Notes: generated by a model not told the origin, from the letters alone. Counted from the first letter of the stretch, positions 9,856 through 19,326 are shown. The stretch: DNA of 45,110 nucleotides from Hylemonella gracilis ATCC 19624 (GCF_000211835.1 NZ_AEGR01000043.1:1-45110); one strand, 5' to 3'. Numbers and translations: made by a program.

Positions 9856-10548
9856 CTAAGCCAGCGCCCGGCGCATGGCATCCACCACCGCCTTGTAGTC
9901 CGGCTTGCCGAAAATGGCGCTGCCCGCCACGAACGTGTCCGCCCCGGCGTCGGCCACGCGGCGGATGTTGTCGACCTTGATGCCGCCGTCCACTTCCAGG
10001 CGGATGTCCTTGCCACACGCCTCGATGCGCTTGCGCGCGGCTTCGATCTTGCGCAGCGCCGAGTCAATGAAGCTCTGCCCCCCGAATCCCGGGTTAACGC
10101 TCATGATCAAGATCAGGTCGATGTCCTCGATCACCCAATCCAAGACGTCCAGCGGAGCGGCCGGGTTGAAGGTCAGGCCCGCCTTCACGCCCTTGGCCTT
10201 GATGGCCTGGATGCTGCGGTGCACGTGCGGGGAGGCGTCGGGGTGGAAGCTGATGAGGTCCGCGCCCGACTCGGCGAAGGCCGCCGCCAGCGCGTCGACC
10301 GGCTGAACCATCATGTGCACGTCCAAGGGCACGGGCGTGCCATCCGCGCGTTTCGCGTGGGGCTTGAGCGCCTGACAAATCATGGGGCCGAAGGTCAGGT
10401 TGGGCACGTAATGGTTGTCCATCACGTCGAAATGGATCCAGTCCGCGCCAGCGGCAATGACGTTCTTCAGCTCATCACCCAGGCGGGCGAAGTCGGCGGA
10501 CAGGATGGAGGGGGCAATGCGGTAGGCAGGGGGGGCGGTATGGCTCAT
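9856..10548 (-). CDS. rpe: Ribulose-phosphate 3-epimerase
   Basis: It interconverts ribulose-5-phosphate and xylulose-5-phosphate in the pentose phosphate pathway. The 230-residue TIM barrel begins with APSILSADF, then HFDVMD with metal ligands, [16 protein letters not shown] and EVDGGI, all family signatures. I choose the ATG at 10548 ([14 protein letters not shown]). Starts at 10563 (ATG) and 10572 (TTG) are in frame, but none has a clear ribosome binding site and a CCCGCATGCGGG palindrome covers 10557-10568. It is divergent from apaG. Confidence 0.95.
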   Translation of the reverse strand: MSHTAPPAYRIAPSILSADFARLGDELKNVIAAGADWIHFDVMDNHYVPNLTFGPMICQALKPHAKRADGTPVPLDVHMMVQPVDALAAAFAESGADLISFHPDASPHVHRSIQAIKAKGVKAGLTFNPAAPLDVLDWVIEDIDLILIMSVNPGFGGQSFIDSALRKIEAARKRIEACGKDIRLEVDGGIKVDNIRRVADAGADTFVAGSAIFGKPDYKAVVDAMRRALA

Positions 10549-10663
10549 GGCGGGGGCCCGCATGCGGGCCAAAGTCAGGGGAAGTCAAAAGGTATTTTCG
10601 CAGGTAGGATGACAGTCTGCCGGCCCTCCTCGTTCACGTGTTCCAGCCTTCGCGCCACCCGCC

Positions 10664-11059
10664 ATGTCCGACCCCACCGACATCCTGATCGAAACCCAGC
10701 CGCGTCACCTGCCCGAGCAGTCCGATCCGGCGCGCGGCATTTACGCCTTCGCCTACACGATCACCATCACCAATCGGGGCGACGTGGCGGCGCAGCTCAT
10801 TTCGCGCAGCTGGAATGTGAACGACGCCAACGGCCACACCGAGAAGGTGCGCGGCCTGGGCGTGGTGGGCCAGCAACCCTTGCTCAAGCCCGGCATGCGT
10901 TTCGAATACACCAGCGGCGCGCGCCTGCGCACGCCCACCGGCACCATGCACGGCAGCTATTTCTTCGTCACGGAAGAGGGTGATCGCTTTGACGTGGACA
11001 TCCCGCTGTTCGTGCTGGACGCCCTGAGCACGGGCGGTGGCCAGCGGACCCTGCACTGA
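10664..11059 (+). CDS. apaG: ApaG-domain protein
   Basis: This 131-residue fibronectin-III-like domain protein has the GLGVVGQQP loop (GxGxxG), SGARLRTPTGTMHGSY and DIPLFVL segments typical of ApaG. The biochemical role is not settled; enterobacterial mutants show altered cobalt/magnesium phenotypes. No apaH follows. It is transcribed divergently from rpe, and its stop is 17 nt before thiL, so the two are probably an operon. Confidence 0.93.
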   Translation: MSDPTDILIETQPRHLPEQSDPARGIYAFAYTITITNRGDVAAQLISRSWNVNDANGHTEKVRGLGVVGQQPLLKPGMRFEYTSGARLRTPTGTMHGSYFFVTEEGDRFDVDIPLFVLDALSTGGGQRTLH

Positions 11060-11075
11060 GCTGGCGGCCGACAGC

Positions 11076-12149
11076 ATGGCCCTCGGCGAATTCGAGCTGA
11101 TCGCGCGCTACTTTCAGCGCAACGCCGCGCCGCGCAACCCAGCCGTGGCCCTGGGCATCGGCGATGACTGCGCCTTGCTGCAAGCCCCGCCGGGCCTGAT
11201 GCCTGGCCAGCCCCCGGACGCGCCGTCCTCGATGCAATGGGCGATCAGCACCGACATGCTGGTCGAAGGACAGCACTTCTTCCCCGACGTGGCCCCCGAG
11301 GCGCTGGGCCACAAGGCCTTGGCCGTGAACCTCAGCGATCTGGCCGCCTGCGGCGCCCAACCCGTGGCCTTCACGCTCGCGCTGGCCTTGCCCGACAGCA
11401 ATGCCGCGCGCGAAGCCTGGGTCGACGCTTTCACGCGCGGACTGTTCGCCCTGGCCGACGCCCAGGGCTGCACCTTGATCGGCGGGGACACCACGCGCGG
11501 CCCGCTCAACATTTGCATCACGGTCTTGGGTTCGGTGCCTGCGGCGCAGGGCCGCGGTCAGGCCCTGCTGCGATCGGGGGCGCGGCCGGGTGATGACATC
11601 TGGGTCAGCGGCACGCTGGGCGACGCCCGGCTCGCGCTGCTGGCGATCAAGGCCCAGCGCGGCGAACGTGGCCCCGCTGCGGCCCGCTGGCTGCAGTTGC
11701 CGCCCGAGGTATTGAAAACCGCACGCGGCCGGTTGGAGCGCCCCACGCCACGCGTGGCCCTGGGCGTGGCGCTGCGTGGCATTGCCAACGCCTGCATGGA
11801 CCTGAGCGACGGCTTGGTCGGCGACCTGCAGCACATCCTGGAAGCCTCGCGTTGCGGCGCGCGCTTGCTGGCACCGGTGTTGAGCGAACTGCTGGCCTCG
11901 CACCGCCTCGATGGCAACGCGCTCACCCCGCCCGAACGCCTGAGCCTGGTCTTGTCAGGAGGAGATGATTACGAGCTGCTCTTCACAGCGCCGGCCAACC
12001 GGCGCGAGGCCGTGGCGACCGCGGCCGCGGTCGCCAACACGCCGGTGACCCGCATTGGCCAGATCGAGGCACAGGAAGGCCTGCGCGTGGTGGACGCCCA
12101 GGGCCAGCGGCTCGCCGGCCGGTTCGCGTCCTTCGACCATTTCGCCTGA
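11076..12149 (+). CDS. thiL: Thiamine-monophosphate kinase
   Basis: It phosphorylates thiamine monophosphate to thiamine pyrophosphate using ATP. The 357-residue AIRS/PurM-type protein shows GIGDDCALL, STDMLVEGQHF (Mg/ATP binding), GGDTTRG and MDLSDGLVGDL. The start at 11076 (MALGEFELI) is the family N-terminus; longer in-frame starts overlap the end of apaG. It converges with gshB; in other proteobacteria pgpA often follows, which is not seen here. Confidence 0.95.
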   Translation: MALGEFELIARYFQRNAAPRNPAVALGIGDDCALLQAPPGLMPGQPPDAPSSMQWAISTDMLVEGQHFFPDVAPEALGHKALAVNLSDLAACGAQPVAFTLALALPDSNAAREAWVDAFTRGLFALADAQGCTLIGGDTTRGPLNICITVLGSVPAAQGRGQALLRSGARPGDDIWVSGTLGDARLALLAIKAQRGERGPAAARWLQLPPEVLKTARGRLERPTPRVALGVALRGIANACMDLSDGLVGDLQHILEASRCGARLLAPVLSELLASHRLDGNALTPPERLSLVLSGGDDYELLFTAPANRREAVATAAAVANTPVTRIGQIEAQEGLRVVDAQGQRLAGRFASFDHFA

Positions 12150-12202
12150 GCCCCCGAACATCGGGCGTGGCGCGAGGCGGCCGGTACGCGAAGCGCAAGG
12201 CG

Positions 12203-13165
12203 CTAGCCAGCCGCGATGGCGGCTTCCAGGGCGTCGACGAAGCGCTTGGCCACATCAAAGCCGCTCTGGTCGCTGATCTCCTGGAAGCACGTCGGGCTGG
12301 TCACATTGATCTCGGTCAGCTGCTCACCGATCACATCCAGCCCCACGAGCAGGAGGCCCCGCGATGCGAGCAAGGGCCCCAGGCTGTCGGCGATTTCACG
12401 GTCTCGCGCGGTCAGCGGCTGAGCCACGCCCTTGCCGCCAGCCGCCAAGTTGCCCCGCACCTCGCCGCCCTGGGGAATGCGCGCCAGGGCATACGGCACG
12501 GGCTGGCCACCAATCACGAGGATGCGCTTGTCACCCTGGGCGATGGCGGGGATGAACTTTTGCACCATCAGGGTCTGCGCGCCATCCTGGTTCAGGGTTT
12601 CGATGATGCTGCCCAGATTCAGGCCATCGTCCTTGACGCGGAAGATGCCCATGCCGCCCATGCCATCGAGCGGCTTGAGGATGATGTCGCGGTGTTCCGA
12701 GTGAAAGTCCCGTACCGCTTGCGGCTCGCGCGTGACCAGGGTGGGCGCGATGAATTGGGGAAACTCCAAGATGGCGAGCTTTTCAGGGTGGTCACGCAGC
12801 GCACGCGGCTTGTTGTAGACCCGTGCGCCTTCGCGCTCGGCCTGCTCCAGCAAGTGGGTGGCATAGAAATACTCGCTGTCGAAAGGCGGGTCCTTGCGCA
12901 TCAGAACGGCGTCAAAGTCACGCAATGCCGTGTCTCTCACGGTCGACTCGCGAAACCACGGATCGGAATGGCCCGTGAGCACGATGTCTCGCACCTGCGC
13001 CCGCACGGGGCCGCCGGTTCGCCCGTCCGACACCCATCGCAATCGACCGGGTTCGCAAGCCGCCAGCTCGTGCCCTCGGCGCGCCGACTCCCGCATCATG
13101 GCGTAGGTGCTGTCTTTGTTGATCTTGAAGGACTCGAGCGGGTCGGCGATGAACAGGAACTTCAT
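12203..13165 (-). CDS. gshB: Glutathione synthetase
   Basis: It ligates gamma-glutamylcysteine and glycine. The 320-residue ATP-grasp enzyme starts MKFLFIADPLESF at 13165 and has VLMRKDPPFD, the glycine-rich ATP loop KPLDGMGGMGIF, and EINVTSPTC near the C-terminus. An upstream in-frame extension to 13369 has no homology-like sequence and no ribosome site, so I reject it. gshA is not adjacent in the window. Confidence 0.95.
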   Translation of the reverse strand: MKFLFIADPLESFKINKDSTYAMMRESARRGHELAACEPGRLRWVSDGRTGGPVRAQVRDIVLTGHSDPWFRESTVRDTALRDFDAVLMRKDPPFDSEYFYATHLLEQAEREGARVYNKPRALRDHPEKLAILEFPQFIAPTLVTREPQAVRDFHSEHRDIILKPLDGMGGMGIFRVKDDGLNLGSIIETLNQDGAQTLMVQKFIPAIAQGDKRILVIGGQPVPYALARIPQGGEVRGNLAAGGKGVAQPLTARDREIADSLGPLLASRGLLLVGLDVIGEQLTEINVTSPTCFQEISDQSGFDVAKRFVDALEAAIAAG

Positions 13166-13393
13166 GCGGGGAAGTCTCGCACGAATTGCGGATCGCATGG
13201 ATCGCTGCCCTGCAAAGGCCGCAGACGCCGGGCGCCCAAGCGCCGGGCCCGTGCATTCCGGATGCAGGGACAAGCAAAACCCGAGCCAGTTTTCAGTGGT
13301 GTTTAAAATGGCCCTCCCATTCAGCTTGCCCGTTCGGCTGGCTCCTCCCGCACCGCCCCCAGCGGTCATGTCCAGGTTTTAAAACGGCACACC

Positions 13394-13431
13394 GCCCTTC
13401 CTTCCCGCCCTTCCTTCCCGCCCTTCCGTCC
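13394..13431 (+). repeat. Short tandem repeat in lptA leader
   Basis: The 13-nt unit GCCCTTCCTTCCC occurs twice head to tail (13394-13406, 13407-13419), followed by a degenerate third unit, ending 5 nt before the lptA start. The rest of the 270-nt gshB-lptA spacer (13166-13435) holds a 10-nt palindrome GTTTTAAAAC (13376-13385) and a GGCGCC-type hairpin near 13231-13245. No gene is visible. Confidence 0.7.
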
Positions 13432-13435
13432 TGCG

Positions 13436-14209
13436 ATGCCCTCCCGCTGCTCTCCGCTCCGCCTGTTTCTGTCTCGCTTGGGTTTCGCCTGGGGCGCTTG
13501 CTTTTGGGTGGTCGCCAGCCTGTCAGCGGGCGCGCAGACGAAGGCCGCGACCCCGAGCCCAGGCACCACGACAGCGCCAGCAGCAGCGGCTCCGGTCCCC
13601 CAAGCCATGCACATCGAGGCGGACGCGCTGCGCTACGACGACCAGCGACAGATCAGTGTGTTCAGTGGCAACGTCGTGCTGACGCGCGGCGGCATCCGGA
13701 TCGAAGGGGAGCGCATAGAAGTTCGTCAGGACGCCCTGGGCTATCAGTACGGCAACATCACCGCAGCGTTGGGCCAGCGCGCCCGGTTCACGCAACTGCG
13801 CGAGGGCATGGATGAAACGGTGGTGGCGGAAAGCAACACCATCGAATACGACGGCCGCACCGACGTGTTCAAGCTCTTGGGCGACGCCGTCCTGCGCCGC
13901 CTGCGCAGCGGCGCCGAAGCCGACATCATGACCGGCCAGGTGGTCGTCTACGACAACCTGAAGGACATCTTCACCATCGACGGGGCGCGCGCCACCGGCG
14001 GCGTGGCCCCGCGGCCGGGCACCGACACCCGGGTGCGCGCCACCCTGTCCCCGCGCACGACCACCCCAGCCACACCCGCCACGCCGGCCGGGACCGCGGG
14101 AGCGCCGGCGGCCACGGGCAAGACGCCGACCACCAGCAGCGTGAAACAAGACCTGAACCTGCGCGACGACGCCCGCCTCGCCCCGACGCCCGCGCGCGGC
14201 GCCCGTTAA
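13436..14209 (+). CDS. lptA: Lipopolysaccharide transport periplasmic protein LptA
   Basis: LptA bridges inner-membrane LptBFGC and outer-membrane LptDE and carries LPS through the periplasm. The 257-residue protein has a basic start, hydrophobic signal segment and AGAQ cleavage region (about 1-34), then an OstA/LptA beta-jellyroll (about 57-185: IEADALRYDDQ, FSGNVVLTRGGIRIEGERI). A Thr/Pro/Ala-rich low-complexity tail follows, longer than in E. coli LptA. lptB follows after 34 nt. No lptC is found upstream, where it usually lies. Confidence 0.93.
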   Translation: MPSRCSPLRLFLSRLGFAWGACFWVVASLSAGAQTKAATPSPGTTTAPAAAAPVPQAMHIEADALRYDDQRQISVFSGNVVLTRGGIRIEGERIEVRQDALGYQYGNITAALGQRARFTQLREGMDETVVAESNTIEYDGRTDVFKLLGDAVLRRLRSGAEADIMTGQVVVYDNLKDIFTIDGARATGGVAPRPGTDTRVRATLSPRTTTPATPATPAGTAGAPAATGKTPTTSSVKQDLNLRDDARLAPTPARGAR

Positions 14210-14243
14210 CGCCTCCGCGCCCACCCCGGCCATCGACACACGC

Positions 14244-15080
14244 ATGAGTGAACAGCACACGACCACGGCGCCCGCGAGCGCCCCCGCATCCGCGAGCCAG
14301 GCCCCCGGGGTCTCCCACGCCGAGTTCGACCCCGCGCAAGCCAGCCGCCTGGAGGCGCGTAACCTCAAGAAGTTCTATGGCAGCCGCGAAGCCGTGAAGG
14401 ATGTGTCACTCGCCGTGCGACGCGGCGAAGTGGTGGGTCTGCTCGGCCCCAATGGCGCGGGCAAGACCACCAGCTTCTACATGATCGTGGGCCTGGTGCG
14501 CGCCAGCGCGGGCGCCATTGAAATCGATGGCCAACGCGTGGAACACATGCCCATCCACCAGCGCGCGCGCATGGGTCTGTCCTATCTGCCGCAGGAAGCC
14601 TCAATCTTTCGCAAGCTCAACGTCGAGGACAACGTGCGCGCCGTGCTGGAACTGCAGCACGACGACAAGGGCAAACGGCTGAAACGCGACGAGATCGAGC
14701 ACCGACTCACGAGCCTGCTGCAGGACTTGCGCGTCGAGAAGCTGCGCCTGTCGCCCTCGCTCGCGCTCTCGGGGGGTGAGCGGCGCCGCGTCGAGATCGC
14801 GCGCGCGCTGGCCACGCAGCCGCGCTTCATCCTGCTCGACGAGCCCTTCGCGGGCATCGACCCCATCGCGGTGATCGAGATCCAGCGCATCATCAGCTTC
14901 CTGAAATCGCGCGGACTGGGCGTGCTGATCACTGACCACAACGTGCGCGAGACCTTGGGCATCTGCGACCACGCCTACATCATCAGCGAGGGCCGCGTGC
15001 TGGCCGAGGGCACGCCCGCCGACATCGTCAACAACGCCGACGTACGCCGCGTGTACCTCGGCGAAAACTTCAAGATGTAA
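14244..15080 (+). CDS. lptB: LPS export ABC transporter ATP-binding protein LptB
   Basis: This is the cytoplasmic ATPase that powers LPS extraction with LptFG. The 278-residue protein has Walker A GPNGAGKTT (68-76), Q-loop region YLPQEASIF, signature LSGGE (175-179), Walker B FILLDE (195-200) and switch His232. It has about 35 extra Ala/Ser/Pro-rich residues at the N-terminus compared with E. coli LptB, so a later start is possible. It lies between lptA and rpoN. Confidence 0.96.
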   Translation: MSEQHTTTAPASAPASASQAPGVSHAEFDPAQASRLEARNLKKFYGSREAVKDVSLAVRRGEVVGLLGPNGAGKTTSFYMIVGLVRASAGAIEIDGQRVEHMPIHQRARMGLSYLPQEASIFRKLNVEDNVRAVLELQHDDKGKRLKRDEIEHRLTSLLQDLRVEKLRLSPSLALSGGERRRVEIARALATQPRFILLDEPFAGIDPIAVIEIQRIISFLKSRGLGVLITDHNVRETLGICDHAYIISEGRVLAEGTPADIVNNADVRRVYLGENFKM

Positions 15081-15116
15081 GCATGTTGGCCCCCACGCTT
15101 GTCACTCCGTGTACTG

Positions 15117-15167
15117 CGCTGCCCCCCGGGGGGGCCTTCGCGCCTTGGGGCGGCCCGGCGGCGCTCA
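15117..15167 (+). repeat. Dispersed GC-rich repeat, copy 1
   Basis: This 51-nt sequence, starting CGCTGCCCCCCGG and ending GGCGGCGCTCA, matches the minus strand of 45045-45095 with one mismatch (G here, A there at position 13). It lies between lptB and rpoN and can form GC hairpins. Repeats of this appearance are abundant in Comamonadaceae from memory. An upstream start for rpoN would translate it, which argues against that start. Confidence 0.85.
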
Positions 15168-15198
15168 CATGGGCGCACGCTTGGGCATGGTTGAGCGC

Positions 15199-16863
15199 AT
15201 GAAGCAAAGCCTCTCGCTGCGCATCTCCCAGCATCTGGCGCTCACGCCCCAGCTGCAGCAGTCCATACGCCTGTTGCAACTGTCCACGCTGGAGCTGAAC
15301 CAGGAGGTGGAGCAACTGCTGGACGAAAACCCGTTCCTGGAACGCGCCGACGACAGCGCCGAGCGTGAGGCCTTTGGCCTGGAACAGGCCGACACACCGG
15401 CGGTGAACGACGAAGACCACGGCGACACGGTCAGCAGCGGGCCCATCGACGGGCCCTCCGAGCACGTCCAGGAGACAAGCACCGAGGCAGCCAGCGAAGA
15501 GTCGGCGGCGGTGGATCTGGCGAGCGATGGAGACTGGGAAGGGGATGGCAGCGTGGAGCTGGCCCCTGACGACAGCGAATGGGGCGGCGACGCCCCCCCG
15601 CGCAACGGCAAGCAAGATGACGACGAGGCGGCGGACGCCACCGAACTCGCGCGCGCGCACGAAACCCTGCAGGACCACTTGCGCCAGCAAGCCTTGGCCT
15701 TGCGGCTGGCACCGGCCGACCGTGCCGCGCTGCTCTTCCTCGTGGAGTCGCTCAACGACGACGGCTACCTGGAAGACTCGCTCGAGACGCTGGCCGCCAG
15801 CCTGGCAGGCGACGACCCCACCCAGCTCGAGGAACTGCTGGAGCACTTCCAGCTCGCGCTGCGCCTGCTGCAGCAGATGGAACCCTCGGGCGTGGGGGCG
15901 CGTTCGCTCAGCGAATGCCTGCGCCTGCAGTTGCAGCAGCAAATGCAGGAGCTGCCGCCCTTGCCCCTGGCGTCCACGGCGCCCCAAAAGCAAGACACCT
16001 GCGGCCCACTGCGCCAAACCCTGGCGCACGCGCTGCGCCTGATCGAGCAGCCGCCAGAACTGCTGGCACGGCGCGACCTGCGCCGCCTGACCCAGCTCAC
16101 CGGCGGCGCGGGTGCGGCGGGCGAGGCGTTGACCCGCGAGGCCCTGGCCTTGATCGCGCGGTTGGAACCCAAGCCCGGGCGCCGTTTCGTGGACGTGGAA
16201 CGCCACATCATCACGCCCGACGTGCTGGTGCAGCGCGTGGGCGGCAATGCCAGCAACGCGCGCTTTCGCGTCATGCTCAACCCCGACGTGATGCCCCGCC
16301 TGCGCGTGCACGACATCTACGCCAACGCGCTCAAGGGGCAGCGTGGTTCGGGCGGGGGCACGCGCGATTCCAGCAGCCACGCCGCGCTGCAGCAGCGCCT
16401 GCAAGAGGCGCGCTGGTTCATCAAGAACATCCAGCAGCGCTTCGACACCATCCTGCGCGTGGCCAACGCCATCGTGGACCGGCAGAAGAACTTCTTCGTC
16501 CATGGCGAACTGGCCATGCGACCGCTGGTGCTGCGCGAAATCGCCGACGAGCTGGGCCTGCACGAGTCCACCATCAGCCGCGTGACCACGGCCAAGTACA
16601 TGTCCACGCCTTACGGCACCTACGAACTCAAGTATTTCTTCGGCTCCGGACTGGGCACTGAATCGGGCAGCAGCGCTTCCAGCACCGCGGTGCGGGCCTT
16701 GATCAAGCAGTTCGTGGGCGCGGAGAACCCCAAGAAACCCTTGTCCGACAGCCAACTCTCGGACATGCTCAAGGAACAGGGCATCGAGTGCGCGCGCCGC
16801 ACCGTGGCCAAGTACCGCGAGACGCTCAAAATCGCCCCGGCGAATTTACGCAAGACGCTCTGA
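15199..16863 (+). CDS. rpoN: RNA polymerase sigma-54 factor
   Basis: Sigma-54 directs RNA polymerase to -24/-12 promoters that need enhancer-binding ATPases. The N-terminal glutamine/leucine-rich activator region I (MKQSLSLRISQHLALTPQLQQ), an acidic region II, the core-binding domain, the HTH (LHESTISRVTTAKYM) and the C-terminal RpoN box ARRTVAKYRE are all present; 554 residues. I choose ATG 15199, because in-frame starts at 15109, 15169 and 15187 read into or just after the dispersed repeat. The usual downstream hpf and ptsN genes are absent here. Confidence 0.95.
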   Translation: MKQSLSLRISQHLALTPQLQQSIRLLQLSTLELNQEVEQLLDENPFLERADDSAEREAFGLEQADTPAVNDEDHGDTVSSGPIDGPSEHVQETSTEAASEESAAVDLASDGDWEGDGSVELAPDDSEWGGDAPPRNGKQDDDEAADATELARAHETLQDHLRQQALALRLAPADRAALLFLVESLNDDGYLEDSLETLAASLAGDDPTQLEELLEHFQLALRLLQQMEPSGVGARSLSECLRLQLQQQMQELPPLPLASTAPQKQDTCGPLRQTLAHALRLIEQPPELLARRDLRRLTQLTGGAGAAGEALTREALALIARLEPKPGRRFVDVERHIITPDVLVQRVGGNASNARFRVMLNPDVMPRLRVHDIYANALKGQRGSGGGTRDSSSHAALQQRLQEARWFIKNIQQRFDTILRVANAIVDRQKNFFVHGELAMRPLVLREIADELGLHESTISRVTTAKYMSTPYGTYELKYFFGSGLGTESGSSASSTAVRALIKQFVGAENPKKPLSDSQLSDMLKEQGIECARRTVAKYRETLKIAPANLRKTL

Positions 16864-16882
16864 GCGCCTCGCCTTCCCCCTC

Positions 16883-18157
16883 ATGAATGATCTACAGCTC
16901 TTCCTGCCCTGCGCCGCCGGCGTGGAGGACTTCCTCGCGACCGAGGTCCAGGCCATCACGGGGGCCTCAGGTGAGGCCCTGCGCAAGGGCCGAGGCGGTG
17001 TCGCGGTGCGGGCCAGCTGGCACGACGCACTCAAGCTCAACCTGCACAGCCGATTGAGCCAGCGCGTGCTGGTGCAGCTGGCCCACCGTCCCTACCGCGA
17101 TGAGCAGGACATCTACGAGGCTGCCAGCGGCGTCGCCTGGGAGTTGTGGTTCACCGCCAAGCAGAGCTTCAAGATCGAGCTGACCGCGCAGCACAGCCCG
17201 CTCAAGAGCCTGAACTTCGCGACCCTGCGCGTCAAGGACGCGGTGGCCGACCGCTTCCGCGACAAGAGCGGTGCGCGCCCGGACGTGGACACGCAATGGC
17301 CAGACGCGCGCATCCACGCCCACCTGACGCGTGAGCAGGTGACGCTCTACATCGACACCTCGGGCGAGCCGCTGTTCAAGCGCGGCTGGCGCGAAGACAA
17401 GGGCGAGGCGCCGCTCAAAGAGACCCTGGCCGCCGCGATGCTCGCGGCATCCGGATGGGGCGGCGTCTGGAACCCGGGGGCGACGCCCCTGCCGCTCTAC
17501 GACCCCTGCTGTGGCAGCGGCACCATCGCCATCGAAGCCGCGCAAATCGCCTGCCGCATGGCCCCGGGCCGGCAGCGCCGCTTTGGCTTTGAACGCCTGC
17601 TGCCTTTCCAGGCTGCGGCCTGGCAACGCATCAAGGCCGAGGCGGAAGCCGCCATCCGCCCGCTGGCCGAGCCCCTGGTGTTCGGCAGCGACGTGGCCCA
17701 CCGCATGGTGGACTTCGCCCAGCGCAACGCCGAGCGCGCCGGGGTGGCCAGCGCCGTGGAATTCCGCGGCGGCGACGCGTTGCAGCGCATGCCCCCGAGC
17801 GACAAGCCAGGGGTCCTGCTGCTCAACCCGCCTTACAACGAACGCATCGCCGTCGCCGGCATCGCGCGGGGGGATCGCACCCGCGCAGACGCGGGTGGCG
17901 CCCAGCGGGCGGCGCGCGAGACGGCGCAGACCGAGGACGGGGGCGAATTTTTCTCCCGCCTGGCCTCGCATTGGAAAAAGAACTACGCGGGCTGGACGGC
18001 CTGGGTGCTCACGCCCGACCTCAAGCTGCCGGGCCGCATGCGCCTGAAGGAAACCCGGCGCGTGCCACTTTGGAACGGACCCATCGAGTGCCGCATGTTC
18101 CGCTTCGACCTGGTGGCGGGAAAAATGGAGACCGCACAGAATGTCACTGACCACTGA
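16883..18157 (+). CDS. rlmL: THUMP-domain 23S rRNA (guanine-N2) methyltransferase, RlmL N-terminal type
   Basis: A SAM-dependent RNA methyltransferase of 424 residues. An N-terminal ferredoxin-like/THUMP region (about 1-165) is followed by a Rossmann methyltransferase with DPCCGSG (207-213) and catalytic NPPY (315-318), the N2-guanine methyltransferase signature. It corresponds to the first half of E. coli RlmL (m2G2445) and lacks the RlmK half, as is usual outside enterobacteria. Around residues 326-352 there is a charged Arg/Ala/Asp-rich insertion. Its last 17 nt overlap the next gene. Confidence 0.9.
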   Translation: MNDLQLFLPCAAGVEDFLATEVQAITGASGEALRKGRGGVAVRASWHDALKLNLHSRLSQRVLVQLAHRPYRDEQDIYEAASGVAWELWFTAKQSFKIELTAQHSPLKSLNFATLRVKDAVADRFRDKSGARPDVDTQWPDARIHAHLTREQVTLYIDTSGEPLFKRGWREDKGEAPLKETLAAAMLAASGWGGVWNPGATPLPLYDPCCGSGTIAIEAAQIACRMAPGRQRRFGFERLLPFQAAAWQRIKAEAEAAIRPLAEPLVFGSDVAHRMVDFAQRNAERAGVASAVEFRGGDALQRMPPSDKPGVLLLNPPYNERIAVAGIARGDRTRADAGGAQRAARETAQTEDGGEFFSRLASHWKKNYAGWTAWVLTPDLKLPGRMRLKETRRVPLWNGPIECRMFRFDLVAGKMETAQNVTDH

Positions 18158-19247
18158 TGCACGCACCCGTCGGCTGACCGCCCTGCTGGGCACCGAGTTG
18201 CCCATCATCCAGGCACCGATGGCCGGCTCGCAAGGCAGTGCCCTGGCGCTGGCCGTGTGCGCGACCGGGGGTCTGGGCTCGCTGCCCGCCGCTGCGCTCA
18301 CGCCCGAGGCCCTGCGCGCCGAGCTGAGCCTGCTGGGCGAACAAAGCCAGGGCCGGCCCTGGAACGTCAATTTCTTCTGCCACCAACCGCCCGTGCCGGA
18401 CGCGGCGCGTGAGGTGGCCTGGCGCCAGAGCCTCGCGCCCTATTACGCCGAATACGGCATCGATCCGGCCCAGGTCCCCACGGGCGCGGGCCGCAGCCCC
18501 TTCAGCGCGGCCCTGGCCGACTTGGTGGAGGAGTTCCGCCCCCCGGTGGTGAGCTTCCACTTTGGCCTGCCGGCCCCCGATTTGCTGGCACGCGTGCGCG
18601 GCTGGGGTTCGAAAATTCTGTCCAGTGCCACCACGGTGGAAGAAGCTCTGTGGCTGGAACGCCAGGGCGTGGACGCCGTCATCGCCCAAGGCCTGGAAGC
18701 GGGCGGACACCGCGGCCATTTCCTGTCGCGTGAGGTCAGCACCCAGATGGGCACCTTCGCCTTGCTGCCCCAGATCGCGCGCGCCGTGCGCATTCCGGTG
18801 ATCGCGGCGGGCGGCATCGTTGACGCGGCGGGCGTGGCCGCCGCTTTGGCGCTCGGCGCCTCCGGTGTGCAAGCGGGCACGGCCTACCTGCTCTGCACCG
18901 AAGCCACCACCAGCCCCGTGCACCGCGCCGCGCTGCAAGCCGAAGCGCGGCGCATCGCGCAGGGCGAGACCCCGCGAGGCACGACCCTGACGACGCTGTT
19001 CACCGGCGGCGCGGCGCGCGGCCTGGTGAACCGCGCCATGCGCGAACTCGGCCCCCTGCACAACGCCGCGCCCGCCTTCCCCCTGGCGACGGCGGCCATC
19101 ACCCCCCTGCGCGCAGCCGCTGAAAAAACCGGCCTGGACGATTTTTCGCCGCTGTGGTGCGGTCAGAACCTCAGCGCCTTGACGGTGGACCGTGGCATCA
19201 GCGCGGCCGAGGTCACTCGCGCCCTCGCGCGGGGTCTGCACGATTGA
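18141..19247 (+). CDS. Nitronate monooxygenase-family FMN protein
   Basis: A 368-residue FMN TIM-barrel of the NMO/2-nitropropane dioxygenase family. Seen: LPIIQAPMAGSQG near the N-terminus (class II-like GxMAGG variant), QGLEAGGHRGHF (FMN phosphate and the catalytic His region), IPVIAAGGI and LGASGVQAGTAYL. It probably detoxifies alkyl nitronates such as propionate 3-nitronate, though many members have unproved substrates. It overlaps rlmL by 17 nt, suggesting coupling. Confidence 0.88.
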   Translation: MSLTTDARTRRLTALLGTELPIIQAPMAGSQGSALALAVCATGGLGSLPAAALTPEALRAELSLLGEQSQGRPWNVNFFCHQPPVPDAAREVAWRQSLAPYYAEYGIDPAQVPTGAGRSPFSAALADLVEEFRPPVVSFHFGLPAPDLLARVRGWGSKILSSATTVEEALWLERQGVDAVIAQGLEAGGHRGHFLSREVSTQMGTFALLPQIARAVRIPVIAAGGIVDAAGVAAALALGASGVQAGTAYLLCTEATTSPVHRAALQAEARRIAQGETPRGTTLTTLFTGGAARGLVNRAMRELGPLHNAAPAFPLATAAITPLRAAAEKTGLDDFSPLWCGQNLSALTVDRGISAAEVTRALARGLHD

Positions 19248-19326
19248 CCGACATGGCTCCGATCGCAGGGGCGAAGAGGCGCCCGCCCTTCGCTTCATCG
19301 CGCCAACTCACCGTGACGGGCACGGC

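Noticed and set aside
15109-15198. Longer RpoN N-terminus
   Set aside because: It would translate the dispersed repeat; region I of sigma-54 begins at MKQSLSLR.
1440-16863. Long open frames on the strand opposite to trp, GGDEF-EAL, lpt and rpoN genes
   Set aside because: They are high-GC shadow frames with Arg/Ala/His-rich sequences, no family motifs and no ribosome sites.
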